Below, in pieces: positions 54,537-63,969 of a stretch of 64,000 bases of DNA. The DNA is taken from the NCBI RefSeq assembly GCF_001294205.1, contig NZ_LAQT01000003.1, forward strand, positions 363,708-427,707, written 5' to 3'. Both the position numbers and the translations under genes were made by a program. The notes below the pieces were generated by a model, which saw nothing but the letters and a program-made list of their open reading frames with translations, had not been told where the DNA came from and did not search any database. Within the stretch, counting starts at the first letter, position 1. Every line of letters starts with the position of its first letter. The DNA comes from Amantichitinum ursilacus. Its GTDB lineage: Bacteria; Pseudomonadota; Gammaproteobacteria; Burkholderiales; Chitinibacteraceae.

Positions 54537-55748
54537 GTGAACATTTTTTCCAAACGGGCCGTTGCCCTCAGCCTTAGCCTCGGTCTGGTCGCTTGCGGCG
54601 GCTCGTCTGATTCGAACACCGCAGCACCGACCGGCTTTACGGTGCTGCCTGCCGATGGCGCGGTGGTGGTCAGCTGGGATGAAGATTCGAGCCTGACGTA
54701 CTGGTTGTTCAGCGCGCAAAGCACCACGCTGACGCGTGACAACATCCTGCAACAGCCCAGCCCGCGCATTCTGAACGGCGTGACTTCGCCGTGGGCGCAG
54801 ACCAGCCTTACCAACGGCCTGCCGTATTCGTTCTTGATGAACGCCGCCGTGGGCAGCGACAAAGCTGGCGCATCGACCAATGTGCTGACCGCTACGCCGC
54901 AGGCTTCTGGCTACACCTGGACTGCCGGCGTCGCACTGGACAACGTGACGCGCCGCGGCCTGGTGTCGAGCGCATCGATTTATGTGACGGTGGGTTCGGG
55001 CGGCAGTATTCGCACCAGCGGCCCGGCCGGCACGACCTGGACTGATCGGACTTCCGGCACCACCAATGATCTGCGTGGCGTGACCTGGACGAGTGGCCTG
55101 GCCAATCTGTTTGTGGCGGTCGGCGCCAACGGCACCATTGTCACCAGCCCGGACGGCATTACCTGGACCACCCGTACCTCGGGCACCAGCGCCAATCTGA
55201 ACAGCGTGGCGGTCAGCGCCGGTTATTACGTGGCGGTGGGTGATAACGGCACCACACTGTATTCGGCCGACGCGGTCACCTGGACGGCAGAAACGCCGTT
55301 TACCTCGGCGACGTTGCTGGGCATCAACTACAACATCAGCGACACGAAGTTCTACGCCACTGGCGCGGGCGGCATCATGTTTACCAGCTCCGACGCCACC
55401 ACGTGGACCCAGGTAACCACCAATACCGGCAATGATCTGTATAGCGTGGCCGCGAACAGCTCGGGTGTGCGTGTGGCGGTGGGCGCCAACGGCACTATTA
55501 TCGAAAGCACCGATGGCACCACGTGGGCGGTACAAGCGTCGCCGACCACGCAAAACCTGTATGCCGCCGTCTGGGGCACGCAGTTTGAAGCGGTGGGCGC
55601 GGGCGGGGTGGCGCTCAATGGCACCACTACCGGTACGGTGTGGACCACGGCCAATTCGGGCACCACATCCGATCTGTATACCTTGAGTTTTGCCTTCTAC
55701 CGCTTGATGTCTTTGGGCGCGGCGGGCTCCAATACGCTGTCGTACTAA
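54537..55748 (+). CDS. Lipoprotein with Asp-box/WTxxTSG beta-propeller repeats
   Basis: A 403-residue lipoprotein: signal peptide with lipobox LGLVACGG (Cys20), an N-terminal beta domain (about 30-105), then six or so repeats of about 40 residues (e.g. TSPDGITWTTRTSGTSANLN, FVAVGANGTI, YVAVGDNGTTLYS). These resemble Asp-box/BNR or Ycf48-like propeller blades. Function unknown; such proteins often bind other surface proteins or glycans. It sits, opposite in strand, between ubiC and ubiA. A strong terminator follows. Confidence 0.8.
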   Translation: MNIFSKRAVALSLSLGLVACGGSSDSNTAAPTGFTVLPADGAVVVSWDEDSSLTYWLFSAQSTTLTRDNILQQPSPRILNGVTSPWAQTSLTNGLPYSFLMNAAVGSDKAGASTNVLTATPQASGYTWTAGVALDNVTRRGLVSSASIYVTVGSGGSIRTSGPAGTTWTDRTSGTTNDLRGVTWTSGLANLFVAVGANGTIVTSPDGITWTTRTSGTSANLNSVAVSAGYYVAVGDNGTTLYSADAVTWTAETPFTSATLLGINYNISDTKFYATGAGGIMFTSSDATTWTQVTTNTGNDLYSVAANSSGVRVAVGANGTIIESTDGTTWAVQASPTTQNLYAAVWGTQFEAVGAGGVALNGTTTGTVWTTANSGTTSDLYTLSFAFYRLMSLGAAGSNTLSY

Positions 55749-55767
55749 ACGGCGTTTGTCGGCAAAA

Positions 55768-55827
55768 ACAACGGCCCCGGCCTGACAGGATTGCAAGTCC
55801 TGTTACGCCGGGGCCGTTGTTTTTTTC
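55768..55827. terminator. Bidirectional terminator
   Basis: AACAACGGCCCCGGC and a GCCGGGGCCGTTGTT complement form long arms around an inner second hairpin (ACAGGA/TCCTGT), followed by T-runs. It lies between the convergent lipoprotein and ubiC genes. Confidence 0.85.
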
Positions 55828-55845
55828 GATGCGATCAGCGCCGCA

Positions 55846-56370
55846 TCAAAACGTGGGCGGCAGAAATACTTCAGTAACCAGCAAGCGATCCGGTCCGGTA
55901 ATAAACAGCGAACGTCGCGCCCACAAGCGCGCGGGCAATGGCCCGACTGCGGCGTGCGCCTGTTGCCATAAGGGGTGACGGCGGTCGATCTGCCGCCAGG
56001 CCAGCGGGCTACGGCGGATGGTGGGGTCGGCAAACAGCATCGAGCCCAACGAGCGATTGCCGATGCCTTTTAAGCGGCGAAAGCCGCCACGTACGGCGCT
56101 GCGCGTGGCCACGCTGTGGGCGTATACCAATGGCGTTTGCCCGCTCATCAACAGCACATCGCGCGTTAACACCCGCGCGCGCCGCCGTTGCTGCAAGGTG
56201 GCCAGTTCGTCGCCATGTGGCGGTTGTTCGCGCTGGCGCAGCACGCGCACGCTGAATTGGGGGTAATGGGCCACCAACCGGGCGGTCAGTGATCCGCGCT
56301 CGGCCAGCCAGGGCTGCAAGGCGCGGGGAGCAAGGCATCGCGAGTGATGCCAGCGAAATCGGGTGGGCAT
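55846..56370 (-). CDS. ubiC: Chorismate-pyruvate lyase UbiC
   Basis: A 174-residue protein, the usual length of UbiC. LTARLVAHYPQFSVRVLRQ and RDVLLMSGQTPLVYAHSVAT match the UbiC core; LFITGPDRLLVTEVFLPP near the end carries the catalytic-region Glu. It removes pyruvate from chorismate to give 4-hydroxybenzoate, the first ubiquinone-specific step. The frame continues far upstream (to 57087), but that part is antisense to azlC, so I start at the ATG at 56370. ubiA is not directly adjacent. Confidence 0.88.
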   Translation of the reverse strand: MPTRFRWHHSRCLAPRALQPWLAERGSLTARLVAHYPQFSVRVLRQREQPPHGDELATLQQRRRARVLTRDVLLMSGQTPLVYAHSVATRSAVRGGFRRLKGIGNRSLGSMLFADPTIRRSPLAWRQIDRRHPLWQQAHAAVGPLPARLWARRSLFITGPDRLLVTEVFLPPTF

Positions 56371-56481
56371 GGGCGGCGGGGTCGTCGTGCTTTTGTGGGC
56401 GCAATTATGCACTGTTTGCACACTGTTTGGCCGTCGCGCGGCATGCACTGTGTCGGGGCGAAATCGGAAGTGTCCGTTAGA

Positions 56482-57237
56482 ATGCGCAACATGACTGCAA
56501 TCACTTCCTCCCCGGCACAACCCGCGCCGAACCTCCATCCCGCTGGCTTCTGGCAGGGCGCGCGCGACACACTGCCCATGCTGATCGGCGCTGCGCCGTT
56601 TGGCATCATCTATGGCACGCTGGCCATTTCGCACGGTTTGCCGGTGTGGGCCACCTTGCTGATGTCCGCGCTGGTGTACGGCGGCGCCAGCCAGTTTATT
56701 GCCGTGACCTTGCTGGCGGCGGGCACGTCGGCCCCGATCATTATCGCCACCACATTTATTGTTAATCTGCGCCACGCCTTGTACAGCGCGGCGTTGCTGC
56801 CTGCCGTCAGCGCCTTGCCGCGTAGCTGGCGCGCGGTGATGGCGTGGTTTCTGACCGATGAGACCTTTGCCATCGTGTTCCACAAACTCGACAGCGGCGA
56901 GCCGGTACGGTTGGCGCGCTTTTATATGGGCTCGGCGCTGGCGATGTTTGGCAACTGGTTGTTCTGGACCAGCACGGGCATCGTGCTGGGCCAGAGCGTG
57001 CCCGGCATCGCCAACTGGGGTCTGGAATTTGCGATGGTGGCCACCTTTGTCGGCATCGTGGTGCCCTTGCTCAAAGATCGCTCGCATGTGGCCGCCGCTT
57101 TAGCCGCAGCGGCCGTGGCCATCGTGGCGCGCGGTTTGCCTTTTAAACTGGGGCTGATGGCGGCGGCACTGGTGGGGATTACCGTGGGCGTGTTGCTGGC
57201 GCCCAAAGCGCAAGCCAGCGTGGAGGCCCAGCCATGA
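56482..57237 (+). CDS. azlC: AzlC-family amino acid exporter, large subunit
   Basis: A 251-residue membrane protein with about eight hydrophobic segments. AARDTLPMLIGAAPFGIIYG-like opening, ALVYGGASQFIAVTLLAAG and VNLRHALYSAALLPAVSALP are the AzlC signatures. AzlCD pairs export branched-chain amino acids or analogues. It overlaps azlD by four bases. Divergent from ubiC by 111 bases. Start may be 56482 or 56491; neither has a strong ribosome site. Confidence 0.9.
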   Translation: MRNMTAITSSPAQPAPNLHPAGFWQGARDTLPMLIGAAPFGIIYGTLAISHGLPVWATLLMSALVYGGASQFIAVTLLAAGTSAPIIIATTFIVNLRHALYSAALLPAVSALPRSWRAVMAWFLTDETFAIVFHKLDSGEPVRLARFYMGSALAMFGNWLFWTSTGIVLGQSVPGIANWGLEFAMVATFVGIVVPLLKDRSHVAAALAAAAVAIVARGLPFKLGLMAAALVGITVGVLLAPKAQASVEAQP

Positions 57238-57545
57238 ATACCTTGTTACTGCTGCTGGGCATGGCTGCGGTTACCTATCCGGTGCGTGCGGGTTTGTGGC
57301 TGCGTGGGGGGCAGATTCCGCCGCGACTTAAACAGGCGCTCGATTACGTGCCCACCGCCGTGCTGACCGCCATCACCGTCCCCGCTGTGTTATTGCATAA
57401 CGATCAAGTGTGGTTGAGCTGGCATAACGCGCAACTGGCCGGTGCGCTGGTGACCGGCATCATCGTCTGGCGTACGCGCCATCTGCTGTGGGGTATAGGC
57501 GGTGGCCTGGTGGTGTATGCGCTCTGGCGCGTGTGGCTGGCCTGA
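57234..57545 (+). CDS. azlD: AzlD-family exporter, small subunit
   Basis: A 103-residue membrane protein with four hydrophobic segments (LLLLLGMAAVTYPVRAGLWL, ALDYVPTAVLTAITVPAVLL, ALVTGIIVWRTRHLLWGIG). It is the usual small partner of AzlC; start overlaps its stop (ATGA). Length normal for the family. Confidence 0.92.
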   Translation: MNTLLLLLGMAAVTYPVRAGLWLRGGQIPPRLKQALDYVPTAVLTAITVPAVLLHNDQVWLSWHNAQLAGALVTGIIVWRTRHLLWGIGGGLVVYALWRVWLA

Positions 57546-57572
57546 CGCCAACGTTGTCGTACAATCGCGGCC

Positions 57573-58790
57573 ATGGCTATAAACCCGCACGCTTCCTCCC
57601 CGTTTGCCGCACTGGCGGACGAACTAACCCAACGCCGCGCCGACCATTTGTATCGCCAACGTCCGCTGCTGCAATCGCCGCAAGGGCCCGTGGTGACGGT
57701 GGCGGGGCGCACGCTGAATAATTTCTGCAGCAACGATTATCTGGGACTGGCCCACCATCCGGCTTTGGTGGCGGCGGCGCGCGAGGCCGTGGCGCAGTGG
57801 GGGGTGGGCAGTGGCGCTTCGCATCTGGTGTGCGGCCATCAGCAGCCGCACCAGGATGCGGAAGACGCCCTGGCCGCATTTGTGGGCAAACCTGCGGCCC
57901 TGACCTTTGCCACCGGTTACCTGGGCAATCTGGCCGTCATCACCGGCCTGGTCGGGCGCGAAGACGCGGTGTTTGCCGACAAGCTGAACCATGCTTCGCT
58001 GAACGATGCCTGTTTGCTCTCGCGCGCTACCTTCAAGCGCTATGCGCATAACAACCTGACGCAACTGGCGCATTTGCTGGCCAATACTCCCGCGCGGCGC
58101 AAGCTGATCGTGGCCGATGCCGTGTTCAGCATGGATGGCGACCAGGCGCCGCTGGCCGAATTGCTGGCGCTGGCCGAAGCGCATGATGCCTGGCTGTTTA
58201 TCGACGATGCGCATGGTTTTGGCGTGCTGGGCGAGGGCCGAGGCGCCATGGCCGCAGCCGGGCTGGACAGCCCGCGCATTGTTTATCTGGCCACGCTGGG
58301 TAAAGCGGCCGGCGGCGCTGGCGCTTTTGTCGCGGCCGAGGCGGTGGTAATCGACTATCTGATCAACCATGCGCGGCCCTATATCTATACGACGGCGGCG
58401 CCCGCCTTGTTGGGGGCAGTGACGCAAGCCAGCTTGCGCGTGATCCAGACCGAACCGGAACGTCGCGTGGCCTTGCAGGCGCATATTGAATTGCTGCGCG
58501 TGCGCCTGTTGGCAGCGGGCGTGGCGTTAATGCCCTCATCCACGCCGATCCAGCCCGTGTTGATGCCCGATAGCGCGACAGCATTGGCGGCCTCGCAGGC
58601 ATTACGCCAACGTGGCCATTGGGTGGCGGCAATCCGCCCGCCCACGGTGCCGATGCCACGCTTGCGCATTACCTTGTCCGCCGCCCACAACACCGCCACC
58701 GTGGCGCAGCTGGCGGATGATCTGATCGAAATTTTGCGCGACCTGCCTGCAATGCCGGGCGGAGCCGCCGCACCAGGGGATCCAGCTTGA
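57573..58790 (+). CDS. bioF: 8-amino-7-oxononanoate synthase BioF
   Basis: A 405-residue PLP enzyme that condenses pimeloyl-ACP with alanine in biotin synthesis. FCSNDYLGLAHHPALVAAAR, SGASHLVCGHQQPHQDAEDA, FIDDAHGFGVLGEGRG and the PLP-lysine motif LATLGKAAGGAGAF identify it. RIVYLATLGK places the Schiff-base lysine. It overlaps the bioH start. azlD is only 27 bases upstream, so the three could share a transcript. Confidence 0.95.
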   Translation: MAINPHASSPFAALADELTQRRADHLYRQRPLLQSPQGPVVTVAGRTLNNFCSNDYLGLAHHPALVAAAREAVAQWGVGSGASHLVCGHQQPHQDAEDALAAFVGKPAALTFATGYLGNLAVITGLVGREDAVFADKLNHASLNDACLLSRATFKRYAHNNLTQLAHLLANTPARRKLIVADAVFSMDGDQAPLAELLALAEAHDAWLFIDDAHGFGVLGEGRGAMAAAGLDSPRIVYLATLGKAAGGAGAFVAAEAVVIDYLINHARPYIYTTAAPALLGAVTQASLRVIQTEPERRVALQAHIELLRVRLLAAGVALMPSSTPIQPVLMPDSATALAASQALRQRGHWVAAIRPPTVPMPRLRITLSAAHNTATVAQLADDLIEILRDLPAMPGGAAAPGDPA

Positions 58791-59557
58791 GTTTGTATTT
58801 TGAAAGCGTCGGCCAAGGCGCGGACGTGGTGTTTTTACATGGCTGGGCCATGAATGGCATGGTCTGGCGGCAGGTCACCGAGGCGCTGTCCGACGACTTT
58901 TGCTGCCATCGGGTTGATCTGCCAGGCTGCGGCCGCAGCGACACGGTAACGCCATACACGCTGCAGCAACTGGTGGATACGGTGGACGCGGCGTTTCCAT
59001 TGCCGGTGCATGTGGTGGGCTGGTCTTTGGGCGGCGCGGTCGCCACGCAATGGGCGTTGCAGCAAGCAGAGAAAATCCGCTCGCTAACCCTGGTGGCGTC
59101 TTCGCCCAGTTTTGCGCAGCGCGAGGATTGGTCATGCGCCACGCCGATGTCGGTATTGCAGCAATTTACTGACAATCTGGGCGGGGACTGGCGCGGTACG
59201 CTCAAGCGCTTTGTGTCGCTGCAAACCATGGGCGGCGGCGAGGCGCGCGAGCTGGCGCGGCGGCTGATTGACGACCTGTTTGGCCATGGCGAGCCCGATG
59301 CCGCGGCGCTGAAAGCCGGGCTGGAGATTTTGCGCGATACCGATCTGCGCGCTGACGTGGGCCGCTTGGCGCTGCCGGTGCTGCTGCAATATGGCGATCG
59401 CGATGCGATGACGCCGCTTGCGGCCGGGCAATGGTTGGAGCAGCACATCGCGGGCGCGCAACGGGTGACGCATCGCGGCGCGGCGCATGTGCCGTTCCTG
59501 TCGCATCTGGCCGATTTCGTGGCGGCGCAGCGGCGCTTTCTGCACGACGCCAGTTAG
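58787..59557 (+). CDS. bioH: Pimeloyl-ACP methyl ester esterase BioH
   Basis: A 256-residue alpha/beta hydrolase. The oxyanion GWAMNGMVW, nucleophile in VGWSLGGAVATQW, acid in QYGDRDAMTPL and histidine in GAAHVPFLSHLADF form the triad. It frees pimeloyl-ACP methyl ester for BioF. It starts with TTG at 58787, overlapping the bioF stop; the next in-frame start is TTG at 58793. bioC is not next to it. A terminator follows. Confidence 0.92.
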   Translation: MSLYFESVGQGADVVFLHGWAMNGMVWRQVTEALSDDFCCHRVDLPGCGRSDTVTPYTLQQLVDTVDAAFPLPVHVVGWSLGGAVATQWALQQAEKIRSLTLVASSPSFAQREDWSCATPMSVLQQFTDNLGGDWRGTLKRFVSLQTMGGGEARELARRLIDDLFGHGEPDAAALKAGLEILRDTDLRADVGRLALPVLLQYGDRDAMTPLAAGQWLEQHIAGAQRVTHRGAAHVPFLSHLADFVAAQRRFLHDAS

Positions 59558-59578
59558 CCGGAGCCGGTAGCACGAGCG

Positions 59579-59610
59579 AAAAAAACGGGCGCCTGGAGCG
59601 CCCGTTTTTA
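59579..59610. terminator. Bidirectional terminator
   Basis: AACGGGCGC and GCGCCCGTT with a 5-base loop, A-run before and T-run after. Between the convergent bioH and PiT genes. Confidence 0.9.
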
Positions 59611-59632
59611 TATTGCATTGCCACGCTGAGGC

Positions 59633-61246
59633 TTATACGCCCAAGCGGCTGAACAACCAGTATAGACCGCCTGCGAGCGCCATCGCGGCAGGCAGCGTCA
59701 GCACCCACGCCATCAGCAGATTGCGCACCGTGCTCATCTGCAAGCCCGAATGGTTGGCCGCCATAGTGCCCGCGATGCCCGATGACAGCACGTGCGTGGT
59801 GCTGACCGGCAGACCATACATATCGGCAGCGGCGATCGTGGTCATGGCGACCAGTTCTGCGCTCGCGCCTTGCGCGTAGGTGAGGTGGCTTTTGCCGATC
59901 TTTTCGCCGACCGTGACCACGATGCGCTTCCAGCCCACCAGGGTGCCCAGGCCCAAGGCAATGGCCACCGCGATCTTGACCCAGGTCGGGATAAAGCGCG
60001 TGGCGTTATCGAGGGTCTTGCGATAGTTGGCAACCACCACCGCATCATCGCCGGTCAGTGGGCTGTGCGCGTCTTTCAGCAGCAGACGCAGCGCTTCGGA
60101 ATTGAGGTACATGTCGTTGCGCACGTTCTGCACCACGGTATTGGGCAGGCGGTTGAGCGTGTCGTACTGCGCAGTCTGGCTTGAGATCGCCGCGGCCAAT
60201 GCGGTGACGGCGGGCAGCGTGTCCGGCGCAATGGTGCGGGTCTGGATAAAGTGCTGCACGGCGCCGCGGTAATCCTGCGGTGCGGCGTCGCTGCTGTGTT
60301 TTTTCAGTGTGGCCTGCACTTGCTGCGATACGGCCTGAAACGTGACCACTTCTTGCTGCGGCAAGGCGCGGTTAAGCGCGTAGGTGGTCGGCAGAATACC
60401 GATCAGGATCAGCATGATCAGCCCCATGCCTTTCTGGCCGTCATTGGAACCGTGCGCAAAGCTGACGCCGGTACAAGTGAGCACCAGCAAACCGCGAATC
60501 CACCACGGCGGCGGGGCATTGGTCTTAGGTTCTTTGTACAGGGCCGGCGCGCGCACCAGAAATTTCATCAGCAGCAACAGCAGCGCGGCGCAGAAAAAAC
60601 CCACCAGTGGCGACAGCAGCAGCGATTTGCCGACGTTGAGCACTTGCGACCAATCCACGCCAGTGGTGTGGCCGTTGTTGCCCGACATGAACTGGTTGGC
60701 CAGGCCCACGCCGATGATGGAGCCAATCAGCGTATGCGAACTGGACGCGGGCAGGCCGAGCCACCAGGTGCCCAGGTTCCAGATGATGGACGCAATCAAC
60801 AGTGCAAATACCATCGCGAAACCGGCGTGGCTGCCAACATGCAGAATCAGCTCGACCGGTAGCAACGAGATAATCCCGAACGCGACCGCGCCGCTGGAAA
60901 ACAGCACACCAAGAAAATTGAAGAAGCCCGACCACACCACAGCAAAAGTGGCGGGCAGCGAGTGCGCGTAGATGACGGTGGCAACGGCGTTGGCGGTGTC
61001 GTGAAAGCCGTTGACGAACTCGAAGCCCAGCGCGATCAGCAGTGCGACGCCCAACAGGATGTAGGGCAACCAGCTGCTGGTGGCGGTGGCGGCGGCATCG
61101 ATATCGTGCGCCAGGCTGAAAACGGTAAACACAATGCCGCCCAACAGCAGTAAACCAAACAGCCCGATCGCGAGTGGGCCGTTCTGTTTTTCGAGCGAGG
61201 GGCGTGGGCCGCTGCGTGCGGCCTCGAACGTAGTAGCGTCGGACAT
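59633..61246 (-). CDS. PiT-family inorganic phosphate transporter
   Basis: A 537-residue membrane protein. The repeated PiT signatures are GFHDTANAVATVIYA near the N-terminus and SFAHGSNDGQKGMGLIM in the middle; PASSSHTLIGSIIGVGLANQ and PVSTTHVLSSGIAGTMAAN are the matching second-half motifs. It imports phosphate with protons or as metal-phosphate. A ~130-residue soluble loop separates the two halves. I start at 61246, where GGAG lies upstream; the longer frame is not supported. Confidence 0.94.
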   Translation of the reverse strand: MSDATTFEAARSGPRPSLEKQNGPLAIGLFGLLLLGGIVFTVFSLAHDIDAAATATSSWLPYILLGVALLIALGFEFVNGFHDTANAVATVIYAHSLPATFAVVWSGFFNFLGVLFSSGAVAFGIISLLPVELILHVGSHAGFAMVFALLIASIIWNLGTWWLGLPASSSHTLIGSIIGVGLANQFMSGNNGHTTGVDWSQVLNVGKSLLLSPLVGFFCAALLLLLMKFLVRAPALYKEPKTNAPPPWWIRGLLVLTCTGVSFAHGSNDGQKGMGLIMLILIGILPTTYALNRALPQQEVVTFQAVSQQVQATLKKHSSDAAPQDYRGAVQHFIQTRTIAPDTLPAVTALAAAISSQTAQYDTLNRLPNTVVQNVRNDMYLNSEALRLLLKDAHSPLTGDDAVVVANYRKTLDNATRFIPTWVKIAVAIALGLGTLVGWKRIVVTVGEKIGKSHLTYAQGASAELVAMTTIAAADMYGLPVSTTHVLSSGIAGTMAANHSGLQMSTVRNLLMAWVLTLPAAMALAGGLYWLFSRLGV

Positions 61247-61355
61247 GGCACATCTCCGTGGGTTTGTGCGCCCGACGCTACGCGTCGTGTGTTGCAGATT
61301 GATGATCGTTTGCTGACGTGCGATCGGTGGCGGAACTATTTGCGGCACAAACAAA

Positions 61356-61378
61356 AACGCCCGGAAAAACCGGGCGTT
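61356..61378 (-). terminator. Terminator of gpsA
   Basis: AACGCCCGG and CCGGGCGTT with a 5-base loop; on the minus strand a T-run follows. About 45 bases past the gpsA stop. Confidence 0.85.
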
Positions 61379-61419
61379 AGCGTATGCGATCAATACTGAC
61401 GTAAGAGCACAGATCAGCT

Positions 61420-62409
61420 TTACTCGCCTTCGCGTCGGGGCGCGCGGCCCATCAGCGTTTGCAGCACATCCACCACGGCGGCGTCGTCGAACAGCACGCG
61501 GCAAACACCCGCGGTAATCGGCATATCCACGCCCAACGCCTGCGCCTGACGCAGCACTTCGCGCGCGGCGGGCACCCCTTCGGCCACGTGACCGAGGTTT
61601 TTCAGCACATCATCGAGCTTGAGGCCTTCTGCCAGCAGCAAACCGACGCGGCGATTGCGTGACAGATCGCCCGTGGCGGTCAGCAGTAAATCACCAATGC
61701 CGGCCAAGCCCATAAAGGTCTCGGGGCGAGCGCCTTGCGCCGCGCCAAAGCGCGCCATTTCGGCCAGACCACGCGTCAGCAGCGCTGCACGCGCGTTGAG
61801 GCCGTAGTTCATGCCATCGCAAATGCCGGCGGCAATGGCCAGTACGTTTTTAACCGCAGCGCCAATTTCGACGCCGACCAGATCATCGCTGGCATACAGG
61901 CGCAGCACCGACGTATTGAGCGCGGTGGCGGTGCGCTGGGCGAAGTCAGCATCGCTGGCGGCAATGGTGACGGCCGAAGGCAAACCGCGCGCCACTTCTT
62001 GCGCAAAGCTGGGGCCGGACAACATGCCGCGTGGCACATCGGCAGGCATTTCCTCGTCGGCAACCTGATGCGGAAACTTCATCGTGCCCGCTTCCAGCCC
62101 TTTACAGGCCCAGAGCACGGGCGCGCACGAACCCGCGGCAGTGAGCGCTTTAAGCGTCGGGCGCAAGCCGGACAGCGGCGTTACCAGCAGGATCAGCTCG
62201 GCGCCCGCAATGGCGGCCGGGAGATCGGCATGGACACTCAGACTATCGGGAAACGGAGAATCAGGAAGATAACGCGTGTTGGCGCGCGCGGCCTGCATAT
62301 CGCTGGCCTGTTGTTGATCGCGACACCACAGGGCCACCTGATGCTGGCCGGCAAACCGGATCGCCAGCGCGGTACCCCAGGCGCCTGCGCCCAGAACTGC
62401 TAGTTTCAT
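61420..62409 (-). CDS. gpsA: NAD(P)-dependent glycerol-3-phosphate dehydrogenase GpsA
   Basis: A 329-residue enzyme that makes glycerol 3-phosphate for phospholipids. [20 protein letters not shown] is the nucleotide motif; [20 protein letters not shown] carries the catalytic lysine; [20 protein letters not shown] is the family C-terminal block. Start 62409 overlaps the end of the SH3 gene by four bases. Last gene of grxC-secB-SH3-gpsA, the E. coli order with one insertion. Confidence 0.96.
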   Translation of the reverse strand: MKLAVLGAGAWGTALAIRFAGQHQVALWCRDQQQASDMQAARANTRYLPDSPFPDSLSVHADLPAAIAGAELILLVTPLSGLRPTLKALTAAGSCAPVLWACKGLEAGTMKFPHQVADEEMPADVPRGMLSGPSFAQEVARGLPSAVTIAASDADFAQRTATALNTSVLRLYASDDLVGVEIGAAVKNVLAIAAGICDGMNYGLNARAALLTRGLAEMARFGAAQGARPETFMGLAGIGDLLLTATGDLSRNRRVGLLLAEGLKLDDVLKNLGHVAEGVPAAREVLRQAQALGVDMPITAGVCRVLFDDAAVVDVLQTLMGRAPRREGE

Positions 62410-62852
62410 GCGCCCCAAACCTCTTCAATACGAACATAACCAGTTGCGCCGTCGCGATGTTTGACCTTGAGCCAGCCCGCGCGATTGTTATCAACCAGTT
62501 CGAACAAGACGTCTTTGTCGGCGTGCAACACCACGGGCGATGATTGATCCGCCTGCTGGCGAACATCAAGCGCCTTGATGGCCACGACAATATGTTTGGT
62601 GGATAGATCAGCCTTGTGAACCCAGGCCAGCGTGCCGTCGCGATCACGTACCCGCACCCACGCGTCAGCTTCGGACAAGACTTCGACCGGCGTATTGCGG
62701 CTGATCACAAACAGCTTTTGGGCGGAATCTTGCGGCGCCTGGTACAGCACAACGCCATGGCGGACGGCTGAGCGGATATCGAGTGCGTGCACCGCGCCAC
62801 TGCATAGCAGCAGCGCGGTGAGCAGCGACTTAGTGAGTCGTTGCGTCGGCAT
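62406..62852 (-). CDS. Exported SH3-domain protein between secB and gpsA
   Basis: A 148-residue exported protein (signal about 1-23, VHA-LD). The mature part looks like two SH3-like modules: [20 protein letters not shown] and [20 protein letters not shown]. The first 23 bases lie inside the secB 3' end and the last four in gpsA, so all are coupled. An SH3 protein here is not part of the E. coli operon. Its role is unknown; wall-peptide binding is inferred from the family. Confidence 0.88.
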   Translation of the reverse strand: MPTQRLTKSLLTALLLCSGAVHALDIRSAVRHGVVLYQAPQDSAQKLFVISRNTPVEVLSEADAWVRVRDRDGTLAWVHKADLSTKHIVVAIKALDVRQQADQSSPVVLHADKDVLFELVDNNRAGWLKVKHRDGATGYVRIEEVWGA

Positions 62853-63303
62853 CGGCGCCTTCAGCTTGCTGAGCGCGTTGCTGCAGATAGATCGCTTCGA
62901 AGTTGATCGGTTGCAGCAGGAAAGGCATGAAACCGGCGCGCGTGGTCAGGTCAGACACGGCTTCGCGCAGGTACGGGAACAGGATGCTTGGGCAGCCGAT
63001 GCCCAGCAGCGGTTCCATTTCTTCAGCAGGGATGTTTTCGATGGAGAACAGGCCGGCCTGAGTGGCTTCGACCAGGAACAGGGTGCGTTCGCCTACCTTG
63101 GCCTGGATGGTGGCGGTCAGCTGGGCTTCATAAAAGCCGTTGTCAAAGCCGGTGGCCTGGTTGCGGAACTGCACGCTGAACTCAGGTTGCTCTTGTTCCA
63201 TGAAAGCGCCGGGGCTGTTGGGCGATTCCAGCGAAACGTCTTTGACATACACTTTCTGAATCGCGAAAACCGGTTGCTTCGCGTCTTGGTTCTGTTCGCT
63301 CAT
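62830..63303 (-). CDS. secB: Protein-export chaperone SecB
   Basis: A 157-residue chaperone. VFAIQKVYVKDVSLESPNSP is the family start; FSVQFRNQATGFDNGFYEAQ, EATQAGLFSIENIPAEEMEP, LGIGCPSILFPYLREAVSDL and GFMPFLLQPINFEAIYLQQR follow the family order. It holds precursors unfolded and hands them to SecA. Ends overlapping the SH3 gene. Neighbours grxC and gpsA confirm it. Confidence 0.97.
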   Translation of the reverse strand: MSEQNQDAKQPVFAIQKVYVKDVSLESPNSPGAFMEQEQPEFSVQFRNQATGFDNGFYEAQLTATIQAKVGERTLFLVEATQAGLFSIENIPAEEMEPLLGIGCPSILFPYLREAVSDLTTRAGFMPFLLQPINFEAIYLQQRAQQAEGADADATTH

Positions 63304-63466
63304 CGCGACATCCTTCCTTGTATTGCGGCGGGGCCGCGCGCTTCTTGATTTAAAAAAACCGTCTCATGTTTGCTTGAATGCCAAGTGCGCTGCATTCGGG
63401 CCACAGCGCGCAGAGCGCCATGACTGCGGCCGAAATCATCGCACGAAAGTCCGGGCGCTGCCAGCT

Positions 63467-63727
63467 TCAGTCATCCGCCAGTAAGGGCGCCAGGCCACCC
63501 GCCCGATCCAGCGCGGAGAGGTCATCGAAACCGCCGACGTGAGTGTCGCCTATATAGATTTGCGGCACGGTGCGGCGGCCAGTGCGTTCCATCATCTCTT
63601 GCTTGCGACCGGGTTCCAGATCCACGCGGATCTTGTCGATCTGTTCTACGCCTCGTTGCGACAGCAGTCGCTCTGCCATGACACAGAACGGGCAAACCCC
63701 GGTGGTATACATCAATACCTTGGCCAT
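63467..63727 (-). CDS. grxC: Glutaredoxin 3 GrxC
   Basis: An 86-residue glutaredoxin. VCPFCVMAERLL holds the CPFC redox pair, RTVPQIYIGDTHVGGFDDL the glutathione-binding TVP and GG motifs. It reduces disulfides with glutathione. The ATG at 63727 follows a GGAG-like site; residues upstream lack a match. 163 bases upstream of secB. Confidence 0.95.
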   Translation of the reverse strand: MAKVLMYTTGVCPFCVMAERLLSQRGVEQIDKIRVDLEPGRKQEMMERTGRRTVPQIYIGDTHVGGFDDLSALDRAGGLAPLLADD

Positions 63728-63969
63728 CTTGTTGCTCCTTATCAATGCATTCTTTAATGCGGCGCCAGGGAAGCATGGTGGGGGCAAGCGCGACTGGCAT
63801 CAAGCGGCTAACCGGCCAGTACAGATATATGGGCTTTTCTGGCACCACTAATATTACATACCTAAAATCTGGATTTGCGCAGGAAAGGGCGTGCTGATTG
63901 CGCTGATTGGCGCTTTTTTGAGGAGTTTTGATAACGCGGGGGAAAGGCGTTTAAAACGGAATACTGATA

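Noticed and set aside
56371..57087. Upstream extension of the ubiC frame
   Set aside because: This part is antisense to azlC; the ubiC family begins at the ATG at 56370.
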